Notes: generated by a model not told the origin, from the sequence alone. A stretch of DNA of 64,000 nucleotides from Lacunisphaera sp. (GCA_029945445.1 JAQSCO010000060.1:248001-312000), one strand, 5' to 3'; positions 10,484 to 19,505 are shown, counted from the stretch's first letter. Program-made: numbers and translations.

Positions 10484-11014
10484 ATGTCGCTCTTTCTCCG
10501 CACGGCTATTCCCGTTTCTCTTCTCTTCCTCGCCGGCTGCGCCACCCAGGGCACGCCACCGGCCACGGTCGCGTCCGTGGATCTCGACCGCTACATGGGC
10601 CGCTGGTATGTGATCAGCCACGTCCCCTATTTCCTCGAGCGTGGCAAGGTGGCGAGCTACGACACCTATGCACGTCGGCCCGATGGACGCCTGACCAACA
10701 ATTTCACCTTCCGCGAGAAAACCCTGGAGTCCCCCGAGAAGACCTGGGCAGGCGTGGCCCGCGTCGTCGAGGGCACCGGCAACGCGACTTGGAAGGTCAG
10801 CTTCGTCTGGCCGGTTTCCGTCACCTACAAGATCTTCCTGCTTGATGCCGATTACCGCTGGGCGGTGGTCGGCACGGCTGACGCCGGGCTGCTGTGGGTC
10901 CTGGCCCGTGACCGGCAACTGCCGGCCTCCACCTATGCCGATATCCTGGCCCAACTGGAAAACCGCGGCCTCTCACCCAAGGGCCTCCAGCCGGTGCCGC
11001 AACCGGCATCCTAG
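10484..11014 (+). CDS. Lipocalin family lipoprotein (Blc-like)
   Basis: A 176-residue bacterial lipocalin. The N-terminus is a lipoprotein signal with lipobox L-A-G-C (Cys19). The first lipocalin signature Y-M-G-R-W-Y-V-I follows at about residue 34, then the strand pattern of the eight-stranded barrel, and F-L-L-D-A-D-Y-R-W-A-V-V-G near the end corresponds to the Y-x-V-A-V-V-G motif of Blc proteins. Such proteins sit in the outer membrane and bind fatty acids, lysophospholipids or related lipids during envelope stress. The ATG at 10484 is chosen because it starts the signal peptide; an upstream in-frame start would put a non-secretory tail in front. Confidence 0.88.
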   Translation: MSLFLRTAIPVSLLFLAGCATQGTPPATVASVDLDRYMGRWYVISHVPYFLERGKVASYDTYARRPDGRLTNNFTFREKTLESPEKTWAGVARVVEGTGNATWKVSFVWPVSVTYKIFLLDADYRWAVVGTADAGLLWVLARDRQLPASTYADILAQLENRGLSPKGLQPVPQPAS

Positions 11015-11068
11015 CTTGGCCGCGCCCAGTGCCGCGGCAGGACTTGCGGCTTGGAGATCGGTGTGTTC

Positions 11069-11740
11069 TCAGGCCCGCCCGGGCGCTTCAGGCTGTAACC
11101 GGCGGGCGTAACGGCTCTTCACCCCGCGGCGCTTGTTCTCCGCGATCCAGTGGAGCTGGTAGTCCTGCATGCGATGGAAAACGCTGAGCAGCTGTTCCGG
11201 CTGCGCGTAGTGGTCGAGGCCTGAGCGATCGAGCGCGACCAGCAGCTCGTGCGTGGCCTCGAGCGTCGAGAGGCAACCGGGCTTCGGCTGACGCTTGATG
11301 ACGTAGCGACTGGGCGTCGCGTTGGAGAACATGATCCGCGGCAAGCGTTGCAGGCTGAGGCTCGTGCGCAACATGGGCCGGACCAGCCGCCATGTCGCGT
11401 CCAACAAAAACACCACGAGCCGCCGACCCGCGAAGTCGTTCGCGTGAAGCTCGCCCCTCGACAAATCCCGTGCTTCACGCCCGGGATAAAGCAGCACGGG
11501 AAAATTCTTCGGGTCGTTGAGCAAGGCCTGCACGGCCTCGTGCTCGTCGAAACCGATGCCGAGGTGCAGCTCGCTGTCGGCCAGGCAGAGGTGCGTGAGC
11601 CGGCCGGTGTTGGCCTTAATCCGCTTGAACTCATACGGGTGCATGAGGATCACGAACTTCGTGCGCGTCCGTATGGGCGTGATCGAGCCGCACCAGCAAA
11701 GGCTGGTCGGCCAATAGCAGCGGTAGCACATTGTTCTCAT
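11069..11740 (-). CDS. DTW domain-containing protein (tRNA-uridine aminocarboxypropyltransferase family)
   Basis: A 223-residue protein with an N-terminal cysteine cluster (C-Y-R-C-Y-W-P-T-S-L-C-W-C, residues 5-17) and the family-naming D-x-T-W motif as L-L-D-A-T-W at about 112-117, followed by the L-S-L-Q-R-L-P-R-I segment. Characterised DTW enzymes (TapT/YfiP and TuaA type) transfer the 3-amino-3-carboxypropyl group of SAM to uridine in tRNA. The start M-R-T-M-C at 11740 places the cysteine cluster at the N-terminus as in relatives; sequence further upstream is repeat DNA. The gene is monocistronic and convergent with the lipocalin gene. Confidence 0.85.
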   Translation of the reverse strand: MRTMCYRCYWPTSLCWCGSITPIRTRTKFVILMHPYEFKRIKANTGRLTHLCLADSELHLGIGFDEHEAVQALLNDPKNFPVLLYPGREARDLSRGELHANDFAGRRLVVFLLDATWRLVRPMLRTSLSLQRLPRIMFSNATPSRYVIKRQPKPGCLSTLEATHELLVALDRSGLDHYAQPEQLLSVFHRMQDYQLHWIAENKRRGVKSRYARRLQPEAPGRA

Positions 11741-11793
11741 GCCGGCGGACGATTGCGCGGCGACCGGTGCATGACCAGAGGCAAATGCCGGCG

Positions 11794-11928
11794 TGGAGGG
11801 CCCGCATCCCTGCGGGCTGTATTCCGGAGGGCTGGCCTCTCCGCTCGATAGACGCAGGACCCCGAGCTCGCCGTAGGGCCGACCAACCTCCAGCAAAATC
11901 AGCGGCTCGCAGGGACGCGAGCCCTCCA
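11794..11928. repeat. 135-bp composite palindrome, family A
   Basis: The left arm TGGAGGGCCCGCATCCCTGC (from 11794) pairs with the right arm that ends GCAGGGACGCGAGCCCTCCA at 11928. The interior is different from the element at 5296-5429 and includes CCGGAGGGCTGGCCTCTCC and GTAGGGCCGACCAACCTCC, a second weaker inverted pair. The almost identical length (134 and 135) and identical ends mark a defined element type. It lies upstream of the DTW gene and downstream of the site-2 protease gene. Confidence 0.75.
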
Positions 11929-11975
11929 TCGGTGATAATCCGTGTGAGCCGTAGTTAGACCAGCCCCAGCCTCCG

Positions 11976-12887
11976 CTACGCGTCGCGGATCGAGGCATCC
12001 CAAGAGCGCTGGGTGCGGGCGTTGCCGCAGTCGGGACAGGGCGTGAGGTCGAGTGTGGCCTGACAGTGCGGGCATTGGGCCGCCGTGGCGAAGGGATCGA
12101 AGTTCTGCCCGCAGGCCGGACAGCGCCAGTAGCGGCCGACCGGCGGGGACGCGTGGCAGACGGGACACTTGAATTCAGGCCGGCGCGGAAGCTTTTCGAG
12201 CTGCCGCATGGCCTTGGCCTGCTGGAAACTCTGCCAGCAGTTCGCCAGCAGGTAGAACGCCATGATGCCGATCCAGACCGAGCGCCACCAGACGGCCAGG
12301 CCGACAATCGCCAGTCCGCCCACAAAGCCGATGCCGGTCGCCGCCAGCAGGCTCCGCGCGCGGCCGAGCGGATACCACAGCAGGGAGCGCAGGATCTGGC
12401 CGCCGTCGAGCGGATAGATCGGGAGGAGGTTGAAGACGAGCAGGCTGACATCCATGATGATGAGCGCCCGAAGAAAGCGGAACAGATCCGGGTTTTGCTC
12501 GAAGGCGCCCGCCGCCCCGGCGGCATAAAACAGTCCGTAGAAAACCGGCAGCAGCACCACGTTGACCAGCGGGCCCGCCGTAATGCTCCACAGGGTCGCG
12601 CCCGGCCGCGGCGGCGGCGCCACATAGGCCACGCCGCCGAGCGGCCAGAGGACGATCTGATCCGCGGCCCCGCCGACCTGCCGGCAGGCCAGCGCGTGGC
12701 CGAACTCGTGCAGGAGCACGACGAGGAAGAGCGCCAGGTATTCCGCGAGCGCCCACGCCGGCGACGCATAGTTGGGCACGCGGATCGACACCGAGTAGAT
12801 GGCCACGAAGAACCACGACCAGTGGACATGGACGGCGATGCCCTTGAACTTGAACAGGCGGAAGGAACCTTGCCGGGTAGGCGTCAT
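11976..12887 (-). CDS. Site-2 protease-like M50 membrane metallopeptidase with C-terminal zinc ribbons
   Basis: A 303-residue membrane protein. The zinc-binding motif H-E-F-G-H is in the helix L-V-V-L-L-H-E-F-G-H-A-L-A (about residues 57-69) and the third ligand is in N-L-L-P-I-Y-P-L-D-G-G-Q (about 155-166), the N-x-x-P-x-x-x-L-D-G motif of M50 proteases. After the last helix, the tail has four C-x-x-C pairs (C-P-V-C, C-P-A-C, C-P-H-C, C-P-D-C), i.e. two zinc-ribbon units, likely facing the cytoplasm. The family cleaves transmembrane segments of regulators or leftover signal peptides. The start at 12887 (M-T-P-T-R-Q-G-S-F) is chosen over an ATG 36 nt upstream because it begins the conserved S-F-R-L-F-K-F-K-G segment. 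Confidence 0.87.
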   Translation of the reverse strand: MTPTRQGSFRLFKFKGIAVHVHWSWFFVAIYSVSIRVPNYASPAWALAEYLALFLVVLLHEFGHALACRQVGGAADQIVLWPLGGVAYVAPPPRPGATLWSITAGPLVNVVLLPVFYGLFYAAGAAGAFEQNPDLFRFLRALIIMDVSLLVFNLLPIYPLDGGQILRSLLWYPLGRARSLLAATGIGFVGGLAIVGLAVWWRSVWIGIMAFYLLANCWQSFQQAKAMRQLEKLPRRPEFKCPVCHASPPVGRYWRCPACGQNFDPFATAAQCPHCQATLDLTPCPDCGNARTQRSWDASIRDA

Positions 12888-12971
12888 GGCCGAGAGGGCT
12901 ACAGCACCGGCGCCGGAGCGCAACCCGGCAATGCCCGGCCTGGCGAAAGGCCCGGGGCCGCCCGCGGTGCC

Positions 12972-13763
12972 TCAGCGCCGGGCGTGCGCTTGGAAGAACT
13001 TCACGATGAGCTCCGGGGCGGCGGCGGGATACTGGTGGCCGCCGTCGTGCAGGTAGACCGCGACCTCGTTGCCGTTGCTTGAGGGATAAACCGTGCAGCC
13101 CATCGCCGCCGGCTGGAGCGGGCCACAGCCGTCCAGCTTGAGCACGTAGTCGAGCATCCTTTTCTGCCAGGCGAACTTCACCAGCTGGTCCTGTGGACTG
13201 CCGACGTGCAGCACGGGCTTCGGCTTGAATTTCTGAAACCCCCGGGCCAGCAGCGCCGACGACGGCGCGAGGGCCGCGAACACGTCGCCGCGTTCCGCCC
13301 AGAGGAGATAGGTGAACCCGCCGCCGTTGGAGTGTCCGGTCGAGTAGATGCGGTGTTCGTCGACGCGATAATCCTTTCTGAGGCTCGCCAGCATGGCATC
13401 GAAGAACTTCAGGTCGCGATCGCCCTGGGCGCCGGCCAGGCCCTGCCAGCCATCCTGTGAACCCGAGGGATCGGTCAGTTGGCCGACCGTCGGCAGACCT
13501 TGCGGATAAACCACGATGGCGGCGGGCCAGAGTTGGTGGATCGGAAAACTGCGCGAAGCCTGCGCCATCGAGCCGCCATGACCATGGAAGGCGAAGACGA
13601 CCGGCAGCCTCTCCTTCGGTGGCTGGCCCGAAGGCATGCTGACCAGCGCCTCGCGCTTCACGCCGTCGACCGTCCAAGTGCGGGTCGCGAGACTCGCGAC
13701 CGCCGGCCCGGCGGCCAGCAGCGCCAGCAAAGTGAAAAGGCCAAGGCTTGGTGAACGTCTCAT
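12972..13763 (-). CDS. Secreted alpha/beta hydrolase, polyhydroxybutyrate depolymerase/feruloyl esterase-like (LpqC)
   Basis: A 263-residue hydrolase with an N-terminal signal peptide (G-L-F-T-L-L-A-L-L-A-A-G-P-A-V-A). The oxyanion loop F-H-G-H-G-G (59-64) and nucleophile elbow G-H-S-N-G-G with Ser145 are typical of LpqC-type esterases; the histidine is probably in D-G-G-H-Q-Y-P near the end and the acid in G-S-P-Q-D-Q. These enzymes cleave esters such as feruloylated sugars or short polyhydroxyalkanoates. It precedes the small secreted protein gene on the same strand only after a 50-nt gap, so cotranscription is possible but not certain. Confidence 0.8.
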   Translation of the reverse strand: MRRSPSLGLFTLLALLAAGPAVASLATRTWTVDGVKREALVSMPSGQPPKERLPVVFAFHGHGGSMAQASRSFPIHQLWPAAIVVYPQGLPTVGQLTDPSGSQDGWQGLAGAQGDRDLKFFDAMLASLRKDYRVDEHRIYSTGHSNGGGFTYLLWAERGDVFAALAPSSALLARGFQKFKPKPVLHVGSPQDQLVKFAWQKRMLDYVLKLDGCGPLQPAAMGCTVYPSSNGNEVAVYLHDGGHQYPAAAPELIVKFFQAHARR

Positions 13764-13816
13764 GTCTCAGAGACGTTCCAACCCGCGGTGAGTTTCCTCG
13801 CCTGCTTCCGAATGGC

Positions 13817-14278
13817 TCAGTCCTCGATGATGATCTCGGGGTCGTCGACCACCGGTGCGCCGCCGCCCGGAAGAATCACGGAAACCCCATAGGCGAACAC
13901 ATCGTCCTTCTTCACCTTCTTGGATACGTCAGCGCCGGCGGTGCCGCCACTGGCACCGTTGACCTGGGGCAGCGGGTTGCCGGCCCCGTCCACGAGTGGG
14001 GTCGCGCCCTTGAAGAACACCGTCCAGTTGCCATTGCTGCATATCCAGTGGATGACATCGCCCTTCTTCACGCGCGCCTTCTTGGCGTCATTCGCGGGGA
14101 CAATGGTGTAATCCCACTGGGGATTGGCGTGTACATCATAGGAGATCGTGATCGTGTGGGTGGTGGGGGCCTTGGCGTTGCTGTCCGGCTGGCTGGCCGC
14201 GACCGACGCGGGCAGAACCAGCAGAAGCAAAGTGGTGAGCAGCACGGAGACGCTGCGCGGCGGGAGGGACGTGATCAT
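13817..14278 (-). CDS. Small secreted protein of unknown function
   Basis: A 153-residue protein with a clear signal peptide (S-V-L-L-T-T-L-L-L-L-V-L-P-A-S-V-A-A-S). The mature part is beta-rich, with H-T-I-T-I-S-Y-D-V-H and V-K-K-G-D-V-I-H-W-I-C-S-N-G-N-W-T-V-F-F, which looks like the start of a cupredoxin-type sandwich; however, the usual copper ligands (one His, one Cys, one His, one Met at the C-terminus) are not all present, so copper binding is not claimed. It ends in an acidic D-D-P-E-I-I-I-E-D tail. It is followed on the same strand by the esterase gene. Confidence 0.65.
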   Translation of the reverse strand: MITSLPPRSVSVLLTTLLLLVLPASVAASQPDSNAKAPTTHTITISYDVHANPQWDYTIVPANDAKKARVKKGDVIHWICSNGNWTVFFKGATPLVDGAGNPLPQVNGASGGTAGADVSKKVKKDDVFAYGVSVILPGGGAPVVDDPEIIIED

Positions 14279-14511
14279 GGCGTGTGTTGAGGGACGGCAG
14301 ACAACCGGTCCAGCGATGGGGAAGTTCGCTCCGACCCACTGGAAGGATGCCTGATCACCCCGGGCGCCAACGAGTGCCGGGGGAAAACAGGAACCTTGTC
14401 AGTGGAGACCGAAACTGCCGCAGCTGGGAACTGGACCGTTGCTGGGAAACTAGCGGTCCGCCGAGGACAGTCAACGGTCATTGCCCTGACGTCACGGACG
14501 AGCAGGCCGCA

Positions 14512-16737
14512 TCACCGCTCACCCGTTTTCGCCGGCGCAGCCAGCAGCGGCGCGAGGCGCGGGTCGGCGCGCAGGGCCGCGAGGTCCGGGTTCTGGTTTA
14601 CATCGGCCAGCGGGTAACCGCCCTTGAGCGCGGCGGTGAGTGCCTCGACCGCGCGGTCGCGCTCACCGAGGCGCTCGAAGACCACCGCGGCGTTGAGCAG
14701 GATCGGGAGATTGGCCGGGGCCAGGGCGCTGGCCTGCGCGATCTCCTTGCGCGCGCGGTCAGCCGCGCCGCTGAAGGCGCAATAGCGCGCAATGCTCGCC
14801 CGGGCCGCCGCATCCTTCACATTGACGGCCAGTGCCTCGTCGGCGAGGCCGATGGCCCGCGCGTAAACCGGGGCCGCCTCGTTGGCCCGCGCCGGGAGGT
14901 AGCGCAGCGCGTCGGCCAGGTTTCCGAGCAGGAGATGATCGTGCGGGCTGAGCTGGCTGGCCTGCTCGAAGAGCGTGGCGGAGTCCGCATAGCGCTGTTG
15001 TTGGAAACGCAGCGTGCCCAGATTCGAGTAGGCGGCAGCCGTGGGCTTCAGGGCGATGGACTTCTCGAGCAACTCGGCGGCGCGCTCGGACCGGCCCATC
15101 ATGACATAGAGCCCGCCGAGGTTGCGGTAGGCGGCGTAATTGTCGGGCATCAGCTCGGTGACGCGGAGGAAATGACTCTCCGCCTCGGCGTTGCGCCCGG
15201 CGCGCCAGTAGAAGGTCGCGAGGGCCATGTGCGCCAGGCCGTTGGCCGGGTAGCGGTCGAGGATCCGCTGCAGGGCGGCCTCGGCCTCGGCGGGACGGTT
15301 GAGCCGCTCGAGGGCGCGGGCCAGCGCGCGCGTCGCATCGGTGCTCGCGGAATCCAGGCGCAGCGCCGTCTGTGCCTCGGCGGCCGCCGGCTCATACTGG
15401 CCGGTGCCGTTGAGGATCACGGCCAGGGTCACATGCGGGGCGGCGAGCGCGGCGCCGAACTCCAGGGCCGCATTGCAACTGCGCCGCGCCTCGTCGATCC
15501 AGAGCCGGGACTTGGTCTCGGTGTATTTCTGCCAGAAGGCCTCGCCCAGGGCCGCGTGCGCGAGGGCGTAGCGCGGGTCGCTGACGAGCGCCTGCTGGAG
15601 ATGGACGATGGCGGCGTCGGTATTGCCCGTGCGGACGAGTTCGCCCAAGCCCTGCAGATAGAGGGCGTAGGCCGGGGCGACCGTGGTCTGGCCCGTGGCG
15701 AGCACGCGCCGGGCTTCCGGCGAAAGCGCGAGCCCCAGCCACTCCGCAGTCTGCGCGGCCACCCGGTCCTGCAGCCGGTAGACCTCGTCCATCGGGTGGT
15801 CGAGCGTCGCACTGCGCAGGATGCGCAGCGAACGGGTGTCGACGAGGCTGACGGTCACGCGCACGATGCCGGCCTCGTGCTGCACGCTGCCGCTGAGGGC
15901 GAGCGTGGCGCCGAAGACGCTGCGCGCCTGGCTCGCCGTGCCGATGGATTCCTTCCGCACCTCCGACATCGGCACCACCAGCAGGGTGTGCTGGAACTGC
16001 TCGAGCTGCGTGAGCTGGGCGGTGATCGTTTCCGACAGCCCGTCGCTGAACGCCTCGTTGGCGGGCGACGCGCCGATGTTCTTGAACGGGAGAATCACGA
16101 GCTGCTTGGTCTCGGGAATGCGGTCGAGATGCAACCAGCCCTGGCTCAAGGCCAGCCAACCGGCGAGAACCCCACAGGTCAGCGCGGCCGCGAGCGGCCA
16201 GCCCCAGCGCCTGGTTGCAGCCGGCGCAGCCGGCAGTCCCGGCGCCGACGAGGAGCGGAGCGGAAACGGCGCCCGCGACGGCGCCGCGTGGGCGGCCAGC
16301 AACTGGAACACGCGCTCGACAAAGGCCGGCGTGGTCGCCCCGCCGGGCAGCCGCGACCATTGCACTCGCAAAAATTCCTCCGCAACGAAGGCCGCGCTCT
16401 CGGTGGTCTCGTCCAGCACGACGGGCAGCAGGAACGGCGTGCCCGGCGCCATGTCGAGGAGCCGGTGCGTGGCAAGGTTCCACTCTCGCCGGAAGTAGCC
16501 CTCCTTGCGCGACTGCGAATTCTCCGAAATCAGCGGGATGAACAGCGCGCAGTGGCGGATCTGCCGCTTGATCTTCGCATCCCAGGCGTCGCCGCCCTCG
16601 AGCTCGGTGCGGTCGAACCACACCTCGACGCCGCGCGCCCGCAGCGCGTCGCAAATGCGCTGCGCGGCGTCCGTGTCCTGCGACGCGTAGCTGAGGAATA
16701 CTGCTCCTGGAGCAGCGGAAGGCCCTGGTTCGTTCAT
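14512..16737 (-). CDS. TIR domain-transmembrane-TPR protein
   Basis: A 741-residue protein. Residues 11-130 form a TIR domain (G-A-V-F-L-S-Y-A-S-Q-D-T-D-A-A, then V-E-V-W-F-D-R-T-E-L-E-G-G-D-A-W, and F-R-R-E-W with Glu85 in the place of the catalytic glutamate of NADase TIRs). A single membrane helix lies at about 180-199. Residues 212-260 (L-V-I-L-P-F-K-N-I-G) match the periplasmic FlgO/adenylate-cyclase-associated pseudo-domain, and the rest (about 350-735) is a run of TPR repeats. The TIR is predicted to be cytoplasmic and the TPRs periplasmic. A role in signalling or NAD+ cleavage is an inference. The start at 16737 begins the TIR; the gene stands alone. Confidence 0.85.
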   Translation of the reverse strand: MNEPGPSAAPGAVFLSYASQDTDAAQRICDALRARGVEVWFDRTELEGGDAWDAKIKRQIRHCALFIPLISENSQSRKEGYFRREWNLATHRLLDMAPGTPFLLPVVLDETTESAAFVAEEFLRVQWSRLPGGATTPAFVERVFQLLAAHAAPSRAPFPLRSSSAPGLPAAPAATRRWGWPLAAALTCGVLAGWLALSQGWLHLDRIPETKQLVILPFKNIGASPANEAFSDGLSETITAQLTQLEQFQHTLLVVPMSEVRKESIGTASQARSVFGATLALSGSVQHEAGIVRVTVSLVDTRSLRILRSATLDHPMDEVYRLQDRVAAQTAEWLGLALSPEARRVLATGQTTVAPAYALYLQGLGELVRTGNTDAAIVHLQQALVSDPRYALAHAALGEAFWQKYTETKSRLWIDEARRSCNAALEFGAALAAPHVTLAVILNGTGQYEPAAAEAQTALRLDSASTDATRALARALERLNRPAEAEAALQRILDRYPANGLAHMALATFYWRAGRNAEAESHFLRVTELMPDNYAAYRNLGGLYVMMGRSERAAELLEKSIALKPTAAAYSNLGTLRFQQQRYADSATLFEQASQLSPHDHLLLGNLADALRYLPARANEAAPVYARAIGLADEALAVNVKDAAARASIARYCAFSGAADRARKEIAQASALAPANLPILLNAAVVFERLGERDRAVEALTAALKGGYPLADVNQNPDLAALRADPRLAPLLAAPAKTGER

Positions 16738-16855
16738 CCGTGAGGTGTGCCTCGGCAATCTCGCCGACGGGCGGCAGCACGGCAAGGCCGATATCCCCCG
16801 CCGCTTCCGCCGGTGGTTGTCTCCGATTCTTTCGCCGCGCGAAACCGCGGCAAAA

Positions 16856-17305
16856 TCACCGCAGCACGCCGCGCCGGCGCATGGCGCGGGCGTAGACGAA
16901 CAGCAGCGCGGCGATGAGGAAAATGACGGCGCTGAAGATGACCGCCCCGGCCCCGCCGTGCATGATTTTCAACGTGTCGGACAGGCCGTAGCTGAAGACA
17001 TTGAGCAGTACCACGCCGGCGAGCGAGACGGCGAACAGATTAACCGCGAAGCCCTGCCGGCACAAAACCAACAGCGAGCCCAGAAACCCGCCCCACGTGC
17101 CCATGCCCCAGGCGATCACCGACCAGAGCGGAAACCCGTAAACGAAAGCCAGCTGTTCCGGCGTGAGGGCCTTCAGGTAGGCCTCGTTGTGCGTCTGCGT
17201 CATGGTAAAGTCCAGCGCACCCATCGCATTCCACAGGAGTGAAATCACTCCGGCCACCCACAAGTGCCAAGGGGTCTTGGCCGATTGCGCTGTTTCAGCA
17301 GGCAT
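16856..17305 (-). CDS. Four-helix integral membrane protein of unknown function
   Basis: A 149-residue membrane protein with helices at W-V-A-G-V-I-S-L-L-W-N-A, L-W-S-V-I-A-W-G-M-G-T-W-G-G, L-F-A-V-S-L-A-G-V-V-L-L-N-V-F and V-I-F-S-A-V-I-F-L-I-A-A-L-L-F-V. The family is widespread and sometimes labelled sugar-transporter-like, with conserved W-N-x-x-G-x-x-D-F near the first helix, but its function is unknown. It is not coupled to a neighbour: the TIR-TPR gene lies downstream and the TPR gene upstream. Confidence 0.7.
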   Translation of the reverse strand: MPAETAQSAKTPWHLWVAGVISLLWNAMGALDFTMTQTHNEAYLKALTPEQLAFVYGFPLWSVIAWGMGTWGGFLGSLLVLCRQGFAVNLFAVSLAGVVLLNVFSYGLSDTLKIMHGGAGAVIFSAVIFLIAALLFVYARAMRRRGVLR

Positions 17306-17451
17306 GACCCGAGCAAGGATCAGCCTGCCAAGTTAGTCAACCCGCCGATCCCCGCGGGCGGCAGGAAATTTCCCCTCCATGAGCCACCCCACGATTGCAA
17401 AGATCCTCACCAGGCTGGCCGCGCGGCGAGCTCTTAGCCGAAGCGATCGGG

Positions 17452-19113
17452 CTAGGCGGAATGGCCGGCACCGGCCTGGGCGATGAAAGCACGGGCGTGC
17501 GCGACGCGCTCGAGGCCCGCGTCACTGTCTGCGGCCACGGTGACGAGTTGTTGGTAATATTGCGTCGCCTTGTCGGTGCGGCCCGCGCGTTCGGCGGCCA
17601 GCCCGGCACCATAGAGCGTGTTCAGCCGGTTCGGACTGGCCGCCAGCACGGCCTCATACGCCGCGAGCGCCTCGGCAGGCCGCCCCGCCTCGATGAGCAT
17701 GTCCCCCAGCAAGTCCCCCGCGGGGAGCACTTCACCGGGTGTGACCGCTTCCTTGTCGGTCGTGGCTTCAAGTTCCGCTGAGTGGCGCATCAAAGCGACC
17801 GCCTCGTCGGTTTTTTTCTCGGCAAACGCAATCCACGCCCTGACCGCCAGAAGTTGCGTCTCGGCCTGCGAAATCCAATAGGTCTCGCGCTTGGCGGCGG
17901 TCAGCTCGCGCAGGATGCGCTCCTGCTCCCCGATTTCCGCCCGGGCCGCCTCAAGTCTCCCGCTCCGCGCCGCACCGATCGCCCGCGCGAAGTGGACGAT
18001 CGAGTCGCAGTTGAGGTAGCGGGCGTTCCACGGGAAAGACTCCGGGTGATGGAGCGGCAGCACCGCGGCCTCGGCCCAGGCCTGTCGCTCCAGCGCGCAT
18101 CGCGCCGGAATGGCGGCGAAGGCGAAGGCCATGGCGGTGGGCTGCACCGGCGAATACGGCCCATTAATGCTCCCGATCTGCCGCCGAACCGTCTCCGCCT
18201 GGCGATACTGTCCGCGCTGCAGATAGGCGTAGGCGAGATAGTCGAGCGCGTGGGGATAATGGCCGTTCAGCATGCCGGCATCCTGCCAGAGCTTGCGCGC
18301 GGCGGCGGCCGAGCGCAGGTTGAACTCGATTGATTTGTCCCACAGCCCGCGGCGCGTGAAGATGTGCGTCGGCATATGGAGGGCGTGCGGCACGTCCGGC
18401 GCGATGCGGCTGTAGCTGTCGCAGACCTCCAGCGCCCGGCCGGCCAGCAGTGGGAAATCGTAGGCATGGATCTTGTAGTGTTGGGCGCCGGGGTGGTCGG
18501 GGATCCTGGCGGTGACCTTTTGCAGCTGCGAGGCGGCCTGCAGCTGGACCCGGAGTGACTTGTCCTTGGGCAGGAAGCGGACGGGGGCGAGATGGTAAAG
18601 CGCACTGAAGGCCACGGCATCGAGGTCTTCCGGGTATTGGTCCGCCAGCGTGGCCCACGTTCCATCGAGCGCCTTCAGGCCGGCGACGTGATCGCCCGGC
18701 GCGCCATCGCCAAAATAGGCGCCCAGTGTTTCGAGATACGCCCGCTCGCGCGCCGTGGCCGGCGGACAGGCCAGCCCCTGGCGGATCTGGTCCGCGCCGA
18801 GCTTGCGGTCCGCGTCCGTGGGTATATCCGGCCAGAGGGGATGAATGAGGGTCATCGCCCGACCCCAGTAGGCCAGTGCGCAGGTCGGGTCCGCCGCCGC
18901 GGCCCGGGCGAACTCGCGGTCCGCCTCGGGATACATCATGTGATGCAGGAGCTTCACGCCGCGGACCACGTGCTGCTGTGCGGCGGGGCTGCTACTGACC
19001 TCGAATTGGATGGTGCCGAGTTCATCGCCAAGGCGGTCGTCCGCGAAGCTGGCGGACGGAATAATCGCCGCGGCCCAGATGGTCGCGGTGCAGAGAACAA
19101 GCGTGGTTTTCAT
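17452..19113 (-). CDS. Secreted TPR-repeat protein
   Basis: A 553-residue protein with a signal peptide (M-K-T-T-L-V-L-C-T-A-T-I-W-A-A-A) and TPR-type helices throughout. Recognisable family segments are H-H-M-M-Y-P-E-A-D-R-E-F-A-R-A-A-A-A-D-P-T-C-A-L-A-Y-W-G-R-A-M, P-D-H-P-G-A-Q-H-Y-K-I-H-A-Y-D, and H-A-L-H-M-P-T-H-I-F-T-R-R-G-L-W. This is a conserved type of large TPR protein found in several phyla, with histidine-rich motifs (H-x-x-H, H-M-P-x-H) that could hold a metal, but no enzymatic role is known. The N-terminal half (about residues 40-320) is the family-specific region and the C-terminal half carries ordinary TPRs. Confidence 0.75.
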   Translation of the reverse strand: MKTTLVLCTATIWAAAIIPSASFADDRLGDELGTIQFEVSSSPAAQQHVVRGVKLLHHMMYPEADREFARAAAADPTCALAYWGRAMTLIHPLWPDIPTDADRKLGADQIRQGLACPPATARERAYLETLGAYFGDGAPGDHVAGLKALDGTWATLADQYPEDLDAVAFSALYHLAPVRFLPKDKSLRVQLQAASQLQKVTARIPDHPGAQHYKIHAYDFPLLAGRALEVCDSYSRIAPDVPHALHMPTHIFTRRGLWDKSIEFNLRSAAAARKLWQDAGMLNGHYPHALDYLAYAYLQRGQYRQAETVRRQIGSINGPYSPVQPTAMAFAFAAIPARCALERQAWAEAAVLPLHHPESFPWNARYLNCDSIVHFARAIGAARSGRLEAARAEIGEQERILRELTAAKRETYWISQAETQLLAVRAWIAFAEKKTDEAVALMRHSAELEATTDKEAVTPGEVLPAGDLLGDMLIEAGRPAEALAAYEAVLAASPNRLNTLYGAGLAAERAGRTDKATQYYQQLVTVAADSDAGLERVAHARAFIAQAGAGHSA

Positions 19114-19505
19114 GTGGGAAAGGAGACCAGTTCCAGTGTGACCGCAGGGCGACCCCTGGCAATCAATTCGGTTTCAACCCGAGCCGGTAGGTGTGAAAGT
19201 TCAGCGACAGTTAGTTGAAGGTTGGCGGCCCGCTGCGCACACCCTAGCAGCGGGCCCCGGCGCATAAAGTCCGAAAACGGGTCGGCGCGGCCCGCCGCCG
19301 TCTTGTAACCTTCCGGCCCCCAGCAGCAGCACCCCGAAGACGGCGGACGAACCCTGAACGGATTGGCCAGCGTCAGTCTGCAATCATCGCGTCCAGACCG
19401 CCGGTTGCGCCGGCAACCAGGTCGCAAGATCAAGGCCTAGTTGAGCAAGATGCGCGCAGTCGGATTGGACGCCGTGGGCTAAGCTCAGTGCAGCCCTTCC
19501 CACCT
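19114..19505. other. 392-nt intergenic region with one hairpin
   Basis: A region between the divergent TPR protein gene and the YecH-like gene. The only structure seen is the perfect 9-bp stem GGCCCGCTG (19227-19235) / CAGCGGGCC (19248-19256), with a 12-nt loop. No open frame with coding character, repeat of the families above, or clear promoter is visible. The two outward promoters must lie here. Confidence 0.4.

Noticed and set aside
13817-14278. A possible cupredoxin (blue copper protein)
   Set aside because: Some strands fit, but the four copper ligands could not be lined up, so only a small secreted protein is claimed.
14284-16743. An 819-codon open frame on the plus strand opposite the TIR-TPR gene
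   Set aside because: It is a high-GC shadow of the minus-strand gene: arginine/glycine-rich with no domain, while the minus frame has clear TIR, membrane and TPR features.
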